From the NCBI GenBank assembly GCA_030149205.1, contig JASBSB010000007.1, forward strand, positions 186,001 to 250,000: a DNA stretch of 64,000 nucleotides. The letters run 5' to 3'. The translations under genes were made by a program, and so were the position numbers. The DNA is from Candidatus Heimdallarchaeota archaeon. GTDB taxonomy: Archaea; Asgardarchaeota; Heimdallarchaeia; Heimdallarchaeales; Kariarchaeaceae. Below the pieces are notes generated by a model. That model saw only the letters and a list, made by a program, of their open reading frames with translations, was not told where the DNA came from and did no database searches. Positions 43,142-52,083 of the stretch are shown here, piece after piece; the first letter of the stretch is position 1; every line of letters begins with the position of its first letter.

Positions 43142-43226
43142 GGATTAGTAGCTCAGCATGGAAGAGCGGCTGCCTCCTAATTTTGGAGGAAGCAGCAGGC
43201 CGCGAGTTCAAATCTCGCCTAATCCG
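43142..43226 (+). tRNA. tRNA-Arg (anticodon CCT) with an 11-base intron
   Basis: A complete cloverleaf: acceptor GGATTAG/CTAATCC (43142-43148 with 43219-43225), D-arm GCTC/GAGC with the GG pair, anticodon stem GCTGC/GCAGC (43169-43173 with 43192-43196), a five-base variable loop and T-arm GCGAG/CTCGC with TTCAAAT. The discriminator is G (43226). The 18 bases in the anticodon loop exceed seven by 11. Removing 43180-43190 gives the loop CTCCTAA with anticodon CCT. The junctions fit a bulge-helix-bulge: CTCC (32-35) pairs with GGAG, flanked by three-base bulges TAA and GAA cut after their second base, at position 37/38. CCA is not encoded. Confidence 0.93.
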
Positions 43227-44260
43227 TAATTCCTTAGAATATAATCAACCAACTCTAATTTAATTTTTTTCACTCTTCCACCTAATATCCTGTAACAATG
43301 ATCTCTAATAGTAAATTCTTTGGCTCCAGTCACTTTTGCGGTAATTTTTTGAGTTAGTAACGGTGATTTTTTGTAGAACCTACACACAATTCTATCAGCC
43401 ATGTATATTACAGAGACAGCAAAGGCAAATGGTTGAACACCCCCTCTTTCATTCAACGGGATTTTGTTTAAAATTTCTCTTCCTATATTGATTAACAACA
43501 TTTGATAAGTTTCTATTGGAAAATCAAATCTTTTTTGCTTAAATTTAGTTTTCAAATCATCATCCCTTTTTATAATTGATGTAATTCTCTCTAAATAGTC
43601 CTCACTTCTTCTAATTGGCGTTTTATTAAGTTTAATATCCAACTTATGTGCCAATTGAAAAATATTTTTGTTGGTTACTCTATGACCCATCTCTTGAAAC
43701 CCCTTTATTATCTCTTGAAACTTTATTGGTGTTTTTCCACCACTCTCTCTAATTGCATATAACAAACACAGAGCTATAAGCAATACATGGTTCGTGATTT
43801 TTACTTTATGTTTTTTCTCAAGCTTCCAATAAAGATAACCTGTTCGTTCTTTAATAGAATCTGATAGTTCTAGTTTTGAACACACCTTTTCAAATATGAT
43901 GAACGTTCTTAGATGTGTCTGATCAGAAATATTTTTTGCTGGGATGTGATATTTTTTCGATAAATGAAAATACTTCTTATTAACACCTGGTGTAACTTTT
44001 TTTCCCTTGTTTTGTGTTTTAAAGTTAGATCTGAAAACACCGATTTCAGACCCTAAAGAATCTGTCCTATACAATCTCTTACCTGGTCCAATACCCTGTG
44101 TCCCTCCTCGTTCTTTAAGTGGATGATATTCATAAGATGAATCACTAAAGATTCTTCCATTTGTCACCCCGCAATTTTTGCAAACGATATATCCTGTGTT
44201 TTCTATAAAGCAATTGCTCCCATTGCAATTATCACATGTTTTTGTAGGTTGGTTTTCCAT
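43208..44260 (-). CDS. tfb: Transcription initiation factor B (TFB)
   Basis: A 350-residue TFIIB homologue. The N-terminal zinc ribbon has CDNCNGSNC and CKNCGV pairs. The B-reader-like segment GPGKRLYRTDSLGSEIG follows. Two cyclin-like repeats follow: the first around LIALCLLYAIRESGGKTPIKFQEI, the second around PFAFAVSVIYMADRIVCRF. The second ends in a helix-turn-helix with the FTIRDHCYRIL recognition helix that reads BRE DNA. The sequence is divergent from the major archaeal TFBs, so it may be one of several paralogues. Its last 19 bp run antisense through the 3' end of the tRNA-Arg gene. Confidence 0.9.
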   Translation of the reverse strand: MENQPTKTCDNCNGSNCFIENTGYIVCKNCGVTNGRIFSDSSYEYHPLKERGGTQGIGPGKRLYRTDSLGSEIGVFRSNFKTQNKGKKVTPGVNKKYFHLSKKYHIPAKNISDQTHLRTFIIFEKVCSKLELSDSIKERTGYLYWKLEKKHKVKITNHVLLIALCLLYAIRESGGKTPIKFQEIIKGFQEMGHRVTNKNIFQLAHKLDIKLNKTPIRRSEDYLERITSIIKRDDDLKTKFKQKRFDFPIETYQMLLINIGREILNKIPLNERGGVQPFAFAVSVIYMADRIVCRFYKKSPLLTQKITAKVTGAKEFTIRDHCYRILGGRVKKIKLELVDYILRNYGLGEI

Positions 44261-44463
44261 ATGATAATATTGATTATGTTATCTAAACCATCTTTGCTTC
44301 ATTTTTTTCGTTTATAGCTTAAACTTGATTAGTTAAAACTTAAAATAACGTAATCTTCAGTTTACGATATGAATAGTTCTTCCTTCAGGCCCATGGAGAG
44401 GAGAGCGAAAGTAATCTGTCCTCCCAATTCAGTAATTTTTAAGCAAATTTAATAACCAATAGT

Positions 44464-46659
44464 ATGAGATTAGGGGTCTACATAATAATAATTGTCTTGA
44501 TAGGGGGCGGAATCAGTACTGAGAAATCTGGTGTGCTGAATAATTATGAAAACACAGGAATACAAACAAAATTCGCCAATCTGCATCCTCAAACCAAGAC
44601 TTTCAATAGTCAAAGTATCTATACGGCCACCACTAATATTAATAAAAAAACTACTTTAGTTACAGATAAATCACTAAATGGAACGTTAACAAATATTGGG
44701 AAAATCAACTTTACATCAACAAAAAAAGTGCTGGTAGAATCACCTCGTCTGATTAAAATTGAGAAAGGGAAAAATTTTATGAAATTAGAGACAAAAAATA
44801 TTATAAAAACCTCATTAACTTCAAACATGAGTAATTGGAAGGGTTTAACCTCTTACTCGAATAATTTCGTAATAGATTCAAAAGATCAATATATCTCATT
44901 TAAGAAGTTTGGGGGAGTAGGTGGATTTAAGGCAAATTTTGATTTGAAATTTATAAGTAAGACTGATCGATTTTTGATAAACTTAAACCCCTTAAAAATT
45001 AGTAACTCAACCAACAATGATGTCTCACTTTCATTTGGACTACTGGATAATGGATCAATAAAGCAGCTTAGAATTCTCTATAGAACAAGTTTTTTTTCTG
45101 CAAAAAATGATTCCACAAATATTTATTTACTAAAAAAAGACCCTAATCTTTTGAATTATTCTATTACTGATCTTGTAAGCCTAACCTCACTAGTAAACCC
45201 AGAAAAATTAGTTTCCATTGAACTAAAATTCATTGGAGACCCATTTGCAAATTTCATTGCGAATTTTTCAGAATTCAATCTCTTTCAATATCCATCAAAA
45301 ATTTCAAATAAACAAGTCAATGTATCCCCGTGGTTTAATATAACGGAGGCGTCAATAAACAAAATAAGCATAAATAATTCATTTAAAATTGATTACAAAA
45401 AAGGATACAGTGGTTTGATTATTCTCAATTTACAAAACAACAGACTAATTAATTACAATCAAACATCGCAGATCAATTATGGTAGAATAAATTCGACCCT
45501 CACATTTGATATAGAATTTACTTCTAGAGGTTATAGAACAAGTAGTTTAATTTTGCCAATTCATAAAATTAATATCACTGATCTTAAAATTGCTTCTAAA
45601 AACATTATTGATCCTATTAATTATACCTGGAGTGGTTCAACAGTTTCGATTAGTTCTGTAGGTAGTTTTTCTATCAGGATAAAAGGATTATTAAAATTTG
45701 TTACTTCTAGCTTAAATGATAATGTTATTCAAGGCAGTAAAACCATGATAAGCAATATCTATGGGCTGCAATTCGGAAAAATTTTTAATAGGACTAAGGG
45801 GAACACAATTGCTTGGTTTGGTGTAAATATAACTTTCATAATCCCATTAACTTGGGTAAGAGGTTTGATTAAGGTCTATGCTGTAAATGGGTCTGGTTTT
45901 GGGTATGAACTAAATCTAAAATTAAATTTAGACGTTTTCAAAATAAATGTTCAAAAGAATTATCAATATAATCCAACAAAGGACAATATATACAATATTT
46001 CCACTTTCAGTTATCTTCCTTACAAAAAAATAAATGAAGTCAAAATTAAAACTCTAAACTCAACATCAAAAGTTACAATAAGTAAAAACCAATTGAAATT
46101 AAATCATGATATCACAAATAAAACAAAATTTCAAGTACTCCTCCAAATAACAAAATTAGGATTTGTCTCACAGAATATAAGTTTAGACTTTAAACAAAAA
46201 GTTCTACCATTAAGCTGGAGTTTTAACTTAAACAGAATTTCTAATGACAACCAAATATTTAGAATCAATCTATACATTCAAAATTTTAATAAATTTCAAA
46301 CCAGTTTTGTGCTTGAAATAATTATATCTTATAAGATCATTTCCCAAACAAGTATCACCTCAGAAAACACCTCTTTAATTTTTAAGGCAAATCTAGCGGA
46401 TAACTCCCAAATTGTTATTGGTTATAGTTATTTTAAGAGCATTAAATTAATTGACAATCATATGGTCTCAAATCTTTTGAACTCTAAATATGCAACGACT
46501 TCAAATCAATTTACTTCTAGTTTTAATTCCACATTGCCATCTAACCAAGGGTCAAATTTTCTACAGATAATAAGCTTAATAACAATAATCCCATTAACAC
46601 TTGGACTAGGAAGTTTTTATTTTAAAAAGAGAATAAAAAACTCTGATTTTAATTTTTGA
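44464..46659 (+). CDS. Large secreted, membrane-anchored protein, function unknown
   Basis: A 731-residue protein with a hydrophobic N-terminus (LGVYIIIIVLIGGGIS, about residues 3-18) like a signal peptide and a C-terminal transmembrane helix (FLQIISLITIIPLTLGLGSFYF) before KKRIK. Everything between is Asn/Ser/Thr/Ile-rich beta-type sequence with many N-x-S/T glycosylation sequons. No catalytic motif or known repeat. It is probably a surface protein, similar in layout to the protein at 546-2129 but lacking the calcium repeats. Confidence 0.65.
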   Translation: MRLGVYIIIIVLIGGGISTEKSGVLNNYENTGIQTKFANLHPQTKTFNSQSIYTATTNINKKTTLVTDKSLNGTLTNIGKINFTSTKKVLVESPRLIKIEKGKNFMKLETKNIIKTSLTSNMSNWKGLTSYSNNFVIDSKDQYISFKKFGGVGGFKANFDLKFISKTDRFLINLNPLKISNSTNNDVSLSFGLLDNGSIKQLRILYRTSFFSAKNDSTNIYLLKKDPNLLNYSITDLVSLTSLVNPEKLVSIELKFIGDPFANFIANFSEFNLFQYPSKISNKQVNVSPWFNITEASINKISINNSFKIDYKKGYSGLIILNLQNNRLINYNQTSQINYGRINSTLTFDIEFTSRGYRTSSLILPIHKINITDLKIASKNIIDPINYTWSGSTVSISSVGSFSIRIKGLLKFVTSSLNDNVIQGSKTMISNIYGLQFGKIFNRTKGNTIAWFGVNITFIIPLTWVRGLIKVYAVNGSGFGYELNLKLNLDVFKINVQKNYQYNPTKDNIYNISTFSYLPYKKINEVKIKTLNSTSKVTISKNQLKLNHDITNKTKFQVLLQITKLGFVSQNISLDFKQKVLPLSWSFNLNRISNDNQIFRINLYIQNFNKFQTSFVLEIIISYKIISQTSITSENTSLIFKANLADNSQIVIGYSYFKSIKLIDNHMVSNLLNSKYATTSNQFTSSFNSTLPSNQGSNFLQIISLITIIPLTLGLGSFYFKKRIKNSDFNF

Positions 46660-47461
46660 GTTCGTTTAATAATTTAATATGAAAATTTGTTAATTGAGTT
46701 AGTTCTCTTAGTTTACTTATTTTTTTTTCAAGAATTTTTTTGATATCAATAGATTCCCATTCTTGAGGTTCATTTAGTTTGATTTCCTTTAGAGTCAGGT
46801 AATAAGGTGAGACTGGAGCTATATCCAGTTGCTTTAGGCTGTCATCTACTAAGTATTTCCTGGGATTTTTAGTCTCAAATTTTGTGGATGTCAAAAAACC
46901 AATCATTCTTCTTATTTGTTGCCAACCAAAACGGTTTCCAGAAATTGTGAAATTAAACTCACCTTGGTTTTCAAAAACATCGAACGTTTCGATTGTTCCT
47001 ACTGTTGGTCTTAATCTTCGATCTTTCTTAATAAAATTCTTAAAATCATATGTACCCACAAATTCATTACAACGTTCCAGCTTATTGAATAATTTTGAGT
47101 CGATCTGACTTTTTTGTAATTTGTAAGTATAAGTTTTTGAAGTAATTGAATTCAACAAAAATTCTTCTTTGACTCTTGCCATTCTATGAATTAAAATTGT
47201 GTTATCCTTGGGTAAAAACTTATTTAAATTAAATAAGTTAGGTTCGTTTGAACATTCAACAACAAGAAAATTTGATATTGCATTTACCCCCTTATCTGTT
47301 CTTGAAACAAATGAAATTTTCTGTGTAGTAATGTCCAAAATTGTTCCCGATAATACAAACGCGTTTTCTACATAATCTAGTATTCCTCTTCCAGTAGGTT
47401 GAGATACAAAGCCATCATAGTTTTTTCCAATATAGGAAATATCAAACAACCATTTGTCCAT
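46649..47461 (-). CDS. truA: tRNA pseudouridine synthase TruA-like
   Basis: A 270-residue pseudouridine synthase for positions in the anticodon arm region (38-40). The sequence FDISYIGKNYDGFVSQP, the catalytic Asp in SRTDKGVNAISNF, and RFGWQQIRRMIGFLTS are TruA features. Archaeal TruA is about 260-270 residues. The last 11 bp overlap the convergent surface-protein gene. Confidence 0.9.
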   Translation of the reverse strand: MDKWLFDISYIGKNYDGFVSQPTGRGILDYVENAFVLSGTILDITTQKISFVSRTDKGVNAISNFLVVECSNEPNLFNLNKFLPKDNTILIHRMARVKEEFLLNSITSKTYTYKLQKSQIDSKLFNKLERCNEFVGTYDFKNFIKKDRRLRPTVGTIETFDVFENQGEFNFTISGNRFGWQQIRRMIGFLTSTKFETKNPRKYLVDDSLKQLDIAPVSPYYLTLKEIKLNEPQEWESIDIKKILEKKISKLRELTQLTNFHIKLLNELKN

Positions 47462-47608
47462 TCTTATTCTGATTTGTTGAGATTAATATCAATATTTTAA
47501 TTATTTTATGAGTTTCTCTTAGAGACCCAAATTGACTCTAAATTATTATTTAACTAATATATCAATTACATCAGGAAAAGTTAAATTTCTAGCCTCATAG
47601 TTGTTATT

Positions 47609-48412
47609 ATGAGTAATATTCCTAAGGAAAATATCTTTCATTCAAATAAGTTATATTCATCTGGTATCCGAGCTTTAGATCAACGGTTAGGCTCTGAGCT
47701 CGAAGAAGATTCAGGATTTCCAGATTCAAGCTTAGTAATTATTCATGTTCCTCCTAACACAGATCTTGGAATACTATTTACACAGAAAGTATTAATTAAC
47801 TTGATTCAAAATTATGAAAATAGTATCGGATATTATTTTCATTCAAGTAAACCAAGTACGACATTGTTAAAAGGTCTAAATACGTATGATTGGGGGGTGA
47901 AGCCATTAATACAAGAAAACCGACTTGAATTAATTGATATGTGGGCTATAACTTCTTCACACGTTGCTTCATCTTCTAAGATTGGGAAAATCGATATAAA
48001 ACGTAAAACATTTTTAAAACAAGAGTACAAACGAATGCTTCGAATTAAAGAAACAAAGAACCTTACCTGTTTTTCTATCGTAGATAATTTACTCTGGCTA
48101 AAAGAAGAGAATTTGGATCAAAACCCTTCAAAAACTCTTGAATTTATTAAAGAATTAATAGCATTAATTTACAACATTGGTGGGGTTCATTTCTTTATTC
48201 TACCAAAAGGTGTTATTAATGAAGTAAGTGAAAGAATAGTCACGAATTTTGCAACAGGATTAATTGATTTTGAGACAGAATTTAGAGGAAATAGTCTTAA
48301 GAATTTATTCTATATATCTAAAATGACAGGAATCTCTTTAGAATCTGAAATTTTAGAGATAAATCCATCTAGGGACGGCGGATTTAGGATTGAATCCACA
48401 TCTAAAATTTAG
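47609..48412 (+). CDS. KaiC/RecA-like protein lacking Walker A
   Basis: A 267-residue protein. The N-terminus SSGIRALDQRLGSELEEDSG mirrors the KaiC-family TGIxxLDxxLGGG start, but where the P-loop should be (GxxGxGKT) the sequence is VPPNTDLGI, so the ATP site is lost. The following IGYYFHSSKPSTTLL, ELIDMWAIT and TCFSIVDNLLWL strands match KaiC core strands. It may be a regulatory partner of an active KaiC-like protein such as the one at 52476-53210. The next gene is RFC. Confidence 0.65.
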   Translation: MSNIPKENIFHSNKLYSSGIRALDQRLGSELEEDSGFPDSSLVIIHVPPNTDLGILFTQKVLINLIQNYENSIGYYFHSSKPSTTLLKGLNTYDWGVKPLIQENRLELIDMWAITSSHVASSSKIGKIDIKRKTFLKQEYKRMLRIKETKNLTCFSIVDNLLWLKEENLDQNPSKTLEFIKELIALIYNIGGVHFFILPKGVINEVSERIVTNFATGLIDFETEFRGNSLKNLFYISKMTGISLESEILEINPSRDGGFRIESTSKI

Positions 48413-48464
48413 TCTTAGATGTAGAAGCTTAAATTAAGATAAATTTGAAATTCTCTGTTTAAGT

Positions 48465-49409
48465 ATGGAAGCAATGTGGATTGAAAAATATAGACCTAAA
48501 ATACTTGATGACATAATTGGACAAGATGAAATCAAAGAACGTCTTAAAGGATTTATAAGAACAAAGTCTCTTCCTCATCTTTTATTTGCTGGTCCGCCAG
48601 GAACGGGAAAAACCTCTGCTGTTTTAGCACTCGCTGCAGAAATATTTGAATCAGAAAATATTCGAAACAACCTTCTTGAACTAAATGCGTCTGATGAAAG
48701 AGGAATCGACACAATTAGGCAAACCGTAAAAGATTTTGCAATGACTCTTCCCGCTGGGGGTGCTCCTTTTAAAATTATTGTGTTAGATGAAGCAGATGCG
48801 CTTACATCCCAAGCACAACAGGCTTTAAGAAGAACGATGGAAAAATTTGTTGATACTTCTAGATTTGTTTTACTTTGTAATTATCCAGGAAAAATAATAG
48901 AACCGATTCAATCAAGATGTGCATTCTTTAAATTCAGCCCCATAGATCCGGCACTAAGTCGAAAAAGAATAATTGAAATTACAAAAATTGAAAAATTAAA
49001 ATTTGATGAAAAAGGGATGGATCTTGTCCTAGAAAAGTCAAATGGGGATATGAGGAAGGCTCTAAATATCCTTCAAGCTTGTTACGCAATGGGAAAAGGA
49101 GTAACAGAGGATACGGTATTAGAGACAGTTGGAGGTCTGGCTTCTGGTGAAATAAAGGATTTAATAGAAAAAACAGCAAAAGATTTTTCAACTGGTTTAA
49201 AGTTATTACAAGATTTAATCTATGTCAGAGGTATAGTTGGTTCTGATTTGATTAGAGAAATTTATACTTTTATTCAAGAAAATAAACAGATTCAAAATTC
49301 AAAGAAGATATTATTGATGGAACATCTTGCAGAAGCAGATTTTAGATTAGCCGAAGGTGCTTCGCCAGATATACAACTTGCATTTGTATTGGCAGTTTTA
49401 ACTGAATAA
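48465..49409 (+). CDS. rfcS: Replication factor C small subunit
   Basis: A 314-residue clamp loader AAA+ subunit. It starts with WIEKYRPKILDDIIGQ, has Walker A GPPGTGKT (residues 43-50), Walker B VLDEADAL and the arginine-finger motif IQSRCAFFKF. The C-terminal collar domain follows. Together with RFC-L it loads PCNA; RFC-L is not in this window. Size is typical. Confidence 0.97.
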   Translation: MEAMWIEKYRPKILDDIIGQDEIKERLKGFIRTKSLPHLLFAGPPGTGKTSAVLALAAEIFESENIRNNLLELNASDERGIDTIRQTVKDFAMTLPAGGAPFKIIVLDEADALTSQAQQALRRTMEKFVDTSRFVLLCNYPGKIIEPIQSRCAFFKFSPIDPALSRKRIIEITKIEKLKFDEKGMDLVLEKSNGDMRKALNILQACYAMGKGVTEDTVLETVGGLASGEIKDLIEKTAKDFSTGLKLLQDLIYVRGIVGSDLIREIYTFIQENKQIQNSKKILLMEHLAEADFRLAEGASPDIQLAFVLAVLTE

Positions 49410-49524
49410 TATGATTTTTTAATCGCGGACAGATTCAAATTAATGAGACTTCTCTGGGTGAGATGCAACATTATATTTAAAAAAAAATACTTATTGATAG
49501 ATTTATAGAACTAGGTGATTTAGA

Positions 49525-49746
49525 ATCGGAAAGGTAAGATCTAAACAAACAAAAAGAATGGCAAAAACGTTGGTAGTAAATTTCTATGACCAGCTAAATC
49601 TAGATTTTGAAAATAATAAAGGTGTTGTACAGAGAGTAACCAACGTATCTGGAAAACACCAAAGAAATAAAATTGCAGGATATGTAACAAAACTTATGCG
49701 TCAAATCAAAGAGGGTAAAATACAAACCCTAGAATCACTGGAGTGA
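49525..49746 (+). CDS. rps17e: Ribosomal protein eS17, apparent AUC start codon
   Basis: The conserved family start is MGKVRxK. Here the frame runs ATC GGA AAG GTA AGA from 49525 (reading GKVRSKQTKRMAK), then has DLDFENNKGVVQRVTNVSGKHQRNKIAGYVTKLMR (split by description), clearly eS17. The first ATG, at 49558, would remove the first 11 conserved residues. No ATG, GTG or TTG lies between the upstream in-frame stop (TGA 49516-49518) and 49525. Either AUC is used as the start codon or the base at 49527 (G expected) is wrong. A TATAG-type element at about 49503-49508 fits a short leader. Confidence 0.85.
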   Translation: MGKVRSKQTKRMAKTLVVNFYDQLNLDFENNKGVVQRVTNVSGKHQRNKIAGYVTKLMRQIKEGKIQTLESLE

Positions 49747-49755
49747 GTATTGAAA

Positions 49756-50064
49756 ATGGCAAAAATTGCAAGAATAACTTTGGTTTCAACTAATCCAAAA
49801 TCACTAACCAAAATCTGTGGTGAATTAACCCAAATTTGTGAAAGAACTGGTGCTGGGTTAAGGGGGCCTATGTATCTCCCCACAAAAAGAGTAATTATTC
49901 CAGTAAGAAAATCTCCATGTGGAAATGGAACGCAAACATGGGAACATTATGAGTTAAAAGTCCATAAACGATTAGTCGATTTAGATGCAGAAGCTAGTGT
50001 AATGGCAATGTTGCTGAAGTTACAAGTACCCAAAGACCTGAGAATTGAAGTACAGTTACCCTAA
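49756..50064 (+). CDS. rps10: Ribosomal protein uS10
   Basis: A 102-residue protein of the small subunit head. The sequence KIARITLVSTNPKSLTKIC, GAGLRGPMYLPTKRVIIPVRKSPCGNGTQTW and EHYELKVHKRLVDL are uS10 segments; the PTK...VRKSPCGNGTQTWE pattern is diagnostic. I start at ATG 49756 (TTG 49750 is upstream). In most archaea it follows EF-1A; here it follows eS17 by 9 bp. Confidence 0.96.
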   Translation: MAKIARITLVSTNPKSLTKICGELTQICERTGAGLRGPMYLPTKRVIIPVRKSPCGNGTQTWEHYELKVHKRLVDLDAEASVMAMLLKLQVPKDLRIEVQLP

Positions 50065-50073
50065 CTAGAAAAG

Positions 50074-50958
50074 TTAATGAAGATTAATGTCATAAGTCCG
50101 TGAAAATCCAATTTTTCTTACGAAAATAGCAATTTCATCAGATAATTGATAACTGTGAATTGCTAAAGAAATTACTAGAAATAGTAAATTAACAAACAGT
50201 AAAGCCAAGTTTTGAAGTAAGATGTTTGAAAGAAAACCTACAATTAAAAAATAAATTTGGAAGGTTAAGGGGATCAAAAAGATAACATTCTGTTTTGGAT
50301 TTTTTAATCTTATACTAATTTTTGGCAAGAGAAACAAAGTAGTAATCAATATTAATAGAACTAAATTACTAAAACTGTTCAACATGGAGTTAATTAATAG
50401 AATTCCATTTGAAAGAAATACAATTAACAGGGAGAACAGGGGAATTATTAAATTCGAAAATTTTGAATCTTTATATTTTAAATAGAAAAATGAAAAAGAG
50501 AAAACTACAACTACCCAAGCTATAAAGTTTCCAAACGGAACTCCAAAATATTGATAATGTATACCATTTCCCCAGTCCCAAAATTTCAATCTTATAGATA
50601 TAACATCCATTGTTAAATCAATCAACAGTCCATAAAAAGAGGCCGTAGCTGCAGTAACTATGTGGCTATTTGAGCTGTTTGAGCTGTTGCTTGCAAGCAA
50701 AAATGAATAAAAAATAATAATCCCCCAACAAAGTCCAATAATAATTGGAATGTCAAAGACATTGAAGTAAAATTTTCCATAACTATATCGTTTAGTTAAA
50801 ACAACAGTCCCAAGCTCTAAAAGATACCCATAGACAGTGCTTAAAAAAATCAACTTTTTCTGTTTGATTTTTATAGAATATATTAAGAAAAAAACATACA
50901 GGGTGAAGAAAGTTACCTCAAAGGAAATTTTAAAAGTAGAGTAATTTAAATTTATCAT
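50074..50958 (-). CDS. CruF-like (DUF422) membrane protein, possible carotenoid hydratase
   Basis: A 294-residue protein with about seven to eight hydrophobic helices. The motif TMDVISIRLKFWDWGNGIHYQYFGVPFGNFIAW (residues about 115-148) carries the D...P/R..WxW and YFGVPxxNFxxW pattern of DUF422/CruF enzymes, which hydrate carotenoid end groups (for example in bacterioruberin synthesis). The Asp, Trp and the YFGVP segment of the family are present. No other carotenoid gene is nearby. The assignment is by motif only. Confidence 0.65.
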   Translation of the reverse strand: MINLNYSTFKISFEVTFFTLYVFFLIYSIKIKQKKLIFLSTVYGYLLELGTVVLTKRYSYGKFYFNVFDIPIIIGLCWGIIIFYSFLLASNSSNSSNSHIVTAATASFYGLLIDLTMDVISIRLKFWDWGNGIHYQYFGVPFGNFIAWVVVVFSFSFFYLKYKDSKFSNLIIPLFSLLIVFLSNGILLINSMLNSFSNLVLLILITTLFLLPKISIRLKNPKQNVIFLIPLTFQIYFLIVGFLSNILLQNLALLFVNLLFLVISLAIHSYQLSDEIAIFVRKIGFSRTYDINLH

Positions 50959-51155
50959 TTCGGGTTAAACACTCCATTTGTAAGTTGCTCAATGAGAGTT
51001 TTTGCATAGTCAACCAAATTGAATACGAGGATTCCGAGACCAAGGAAGATCAATACTCCCATCCCAATTAGAATCGCCTCTTCTAATAAAGGAGAGCTTC
51101 TTTTTGACCTTTTTAATTTATATAGTTTTTGAATAACAATTCTGTTTTTGTTCAT
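50955..51155 (-). CDS. Small single-pass membrane protein
   Basis: A 66-residue protein with a basic N-terminus (KLKRSKRSSP) and one hydrophobic helix (AILIGMGVLIFLGLGILVF). It overlaps the following CruF-like gene by 4 bp (ATGA), so they are coupled. The Glu residues just before the helix recall Flp-type pilins, and the size is near that of SecE, but neither signature is convincing. Function unknown. Confidence 0.5.
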   Translation of the reverse strand: MNKNRIVIQKLYKLKRSKRSSPLLEEAILIGMGVLIFLGLGILVFNLVDYAKTLIEQLTNGVFNPK

Positions 51156-51342
51156 AAAATAGTTTGTGACCTAGTTATTTAAGCTAATTAATTTTTAGAA
51201 CACAGAGTTTAATTTACAAGAATTCAAAATATGTGTTTTTAAATTTCCAATAATTCGTATCGCAAATTAGAATTTATCAGATCAATAATTGATTTATGTT
51301 CAGAAAGATATTTATTGAATTCCGTAAATCTAAAACCTACTA

Positions 51343-52029
51343 ATGAAAAAAGCTTCATCCAACCTTGATAGGGAAGTTAAAAACGCATTAGTTGAATATA
51401 AAATACTTCTCGACCAACAATCCAAGGAAAGAGAAATGATTATTGAAGAACTTGACAAATTCACCTTGGCAACAACAAACATAGGTCGTTTAGATGAGAA
51501 AATTGAAATTATTCGGTCTCTTTTACTCGAAATGAAAACGAAGTTTGAGGGAACATCAAATTTCGAACTAACTTCATTGAACGATTCAAATCCAGATTTG
51601 GTCGAATCAAAGCAAGATTTAAGCTCTCTCTCCGCTCTAATTAATGAAAAAGCTGGAGAAGTTCAAGAAAAGGATTCTTACATCGAAAATCTTAATCATA
51701 AGATTGAAAGATTATCCAGTGAAAAATTTGAACTAAACAATGAAATCGAAAAGATGAACAAAGCCATTGAGAATTGGAAAAATCAATTAGAATTATTGGA
51801 AAAACTAGCTTTGACTGATCCAAGATATAAGATTATTGGTGTTTTAAAGAAACATGAGGAGATGAGTGAGATTCAATTGGCTTTTACACTCGGGAATTCT
51901 ATAATTCAAGTGAAAAAATATTTAAACGAATTATTAGAATTAGGGTTAATTCAGCAACTCAACAATGGAAAAATTGTTATAAATGCTAATTACAAAGGTT
52001 CAAATGATTTTTTATTTGAGAAATTTTAA
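51343..52029 (+). CDS. Coiled-coil protein with C-terminal winged helix
   Basis: A 228-residue protein. Residues about 1-150 are Leu/Glu/Lys-rich with heptad periodicity (KAGEVQEKDSYIENLNHKIE), indicating a coiled coil. The end (PRYKIIGVLKKHEEMSEIQLAFTL, then QVKKYLNELLELGLIQ) is a winged-helix DNA-binding fold. It could be a transcriptional or chromosome-associated factor. Its stop is about 55 bp before the SRP RNA. Unknown function. Confidence 0.6.
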   Translation: MKKASSNLDREVKNALVEYKILLDQQSKEREMIIEELDKFTLATTNIGRLDEKIEIIRSLLLEMKTKFEGTSNFELTSLNDSNPDLVESKQDLSSLSALINEKAGEVQEKDSYIENLNHKIERLSSEKFELNNEIEKMNKAIENWKNQLELLEKLALTDPRYKIIGVLKKHEEMSEIQLAFTLGNSIIQVKKYLNELLELGLIQQLNNGKIVINANYKGSNDFLFEKF

Positions 52030-52083
52030 TAGAATGTGAGACTACCGATCGATTGAAAAAGACAAACACATTCATTCATATTA

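Noticed and set aside
43081..43263. 60-codon frame covering the tRNA
   Set aside because: The sequence is a complete tRNA with intron; the frame has no protein character.
50955..51155. Candidate SecE (Sec61 gamma) subunit
   Set aside because: Size and single helix fit, but the conserved SecE amphipathic helix and the loop before the membrane segment are not recognisable.
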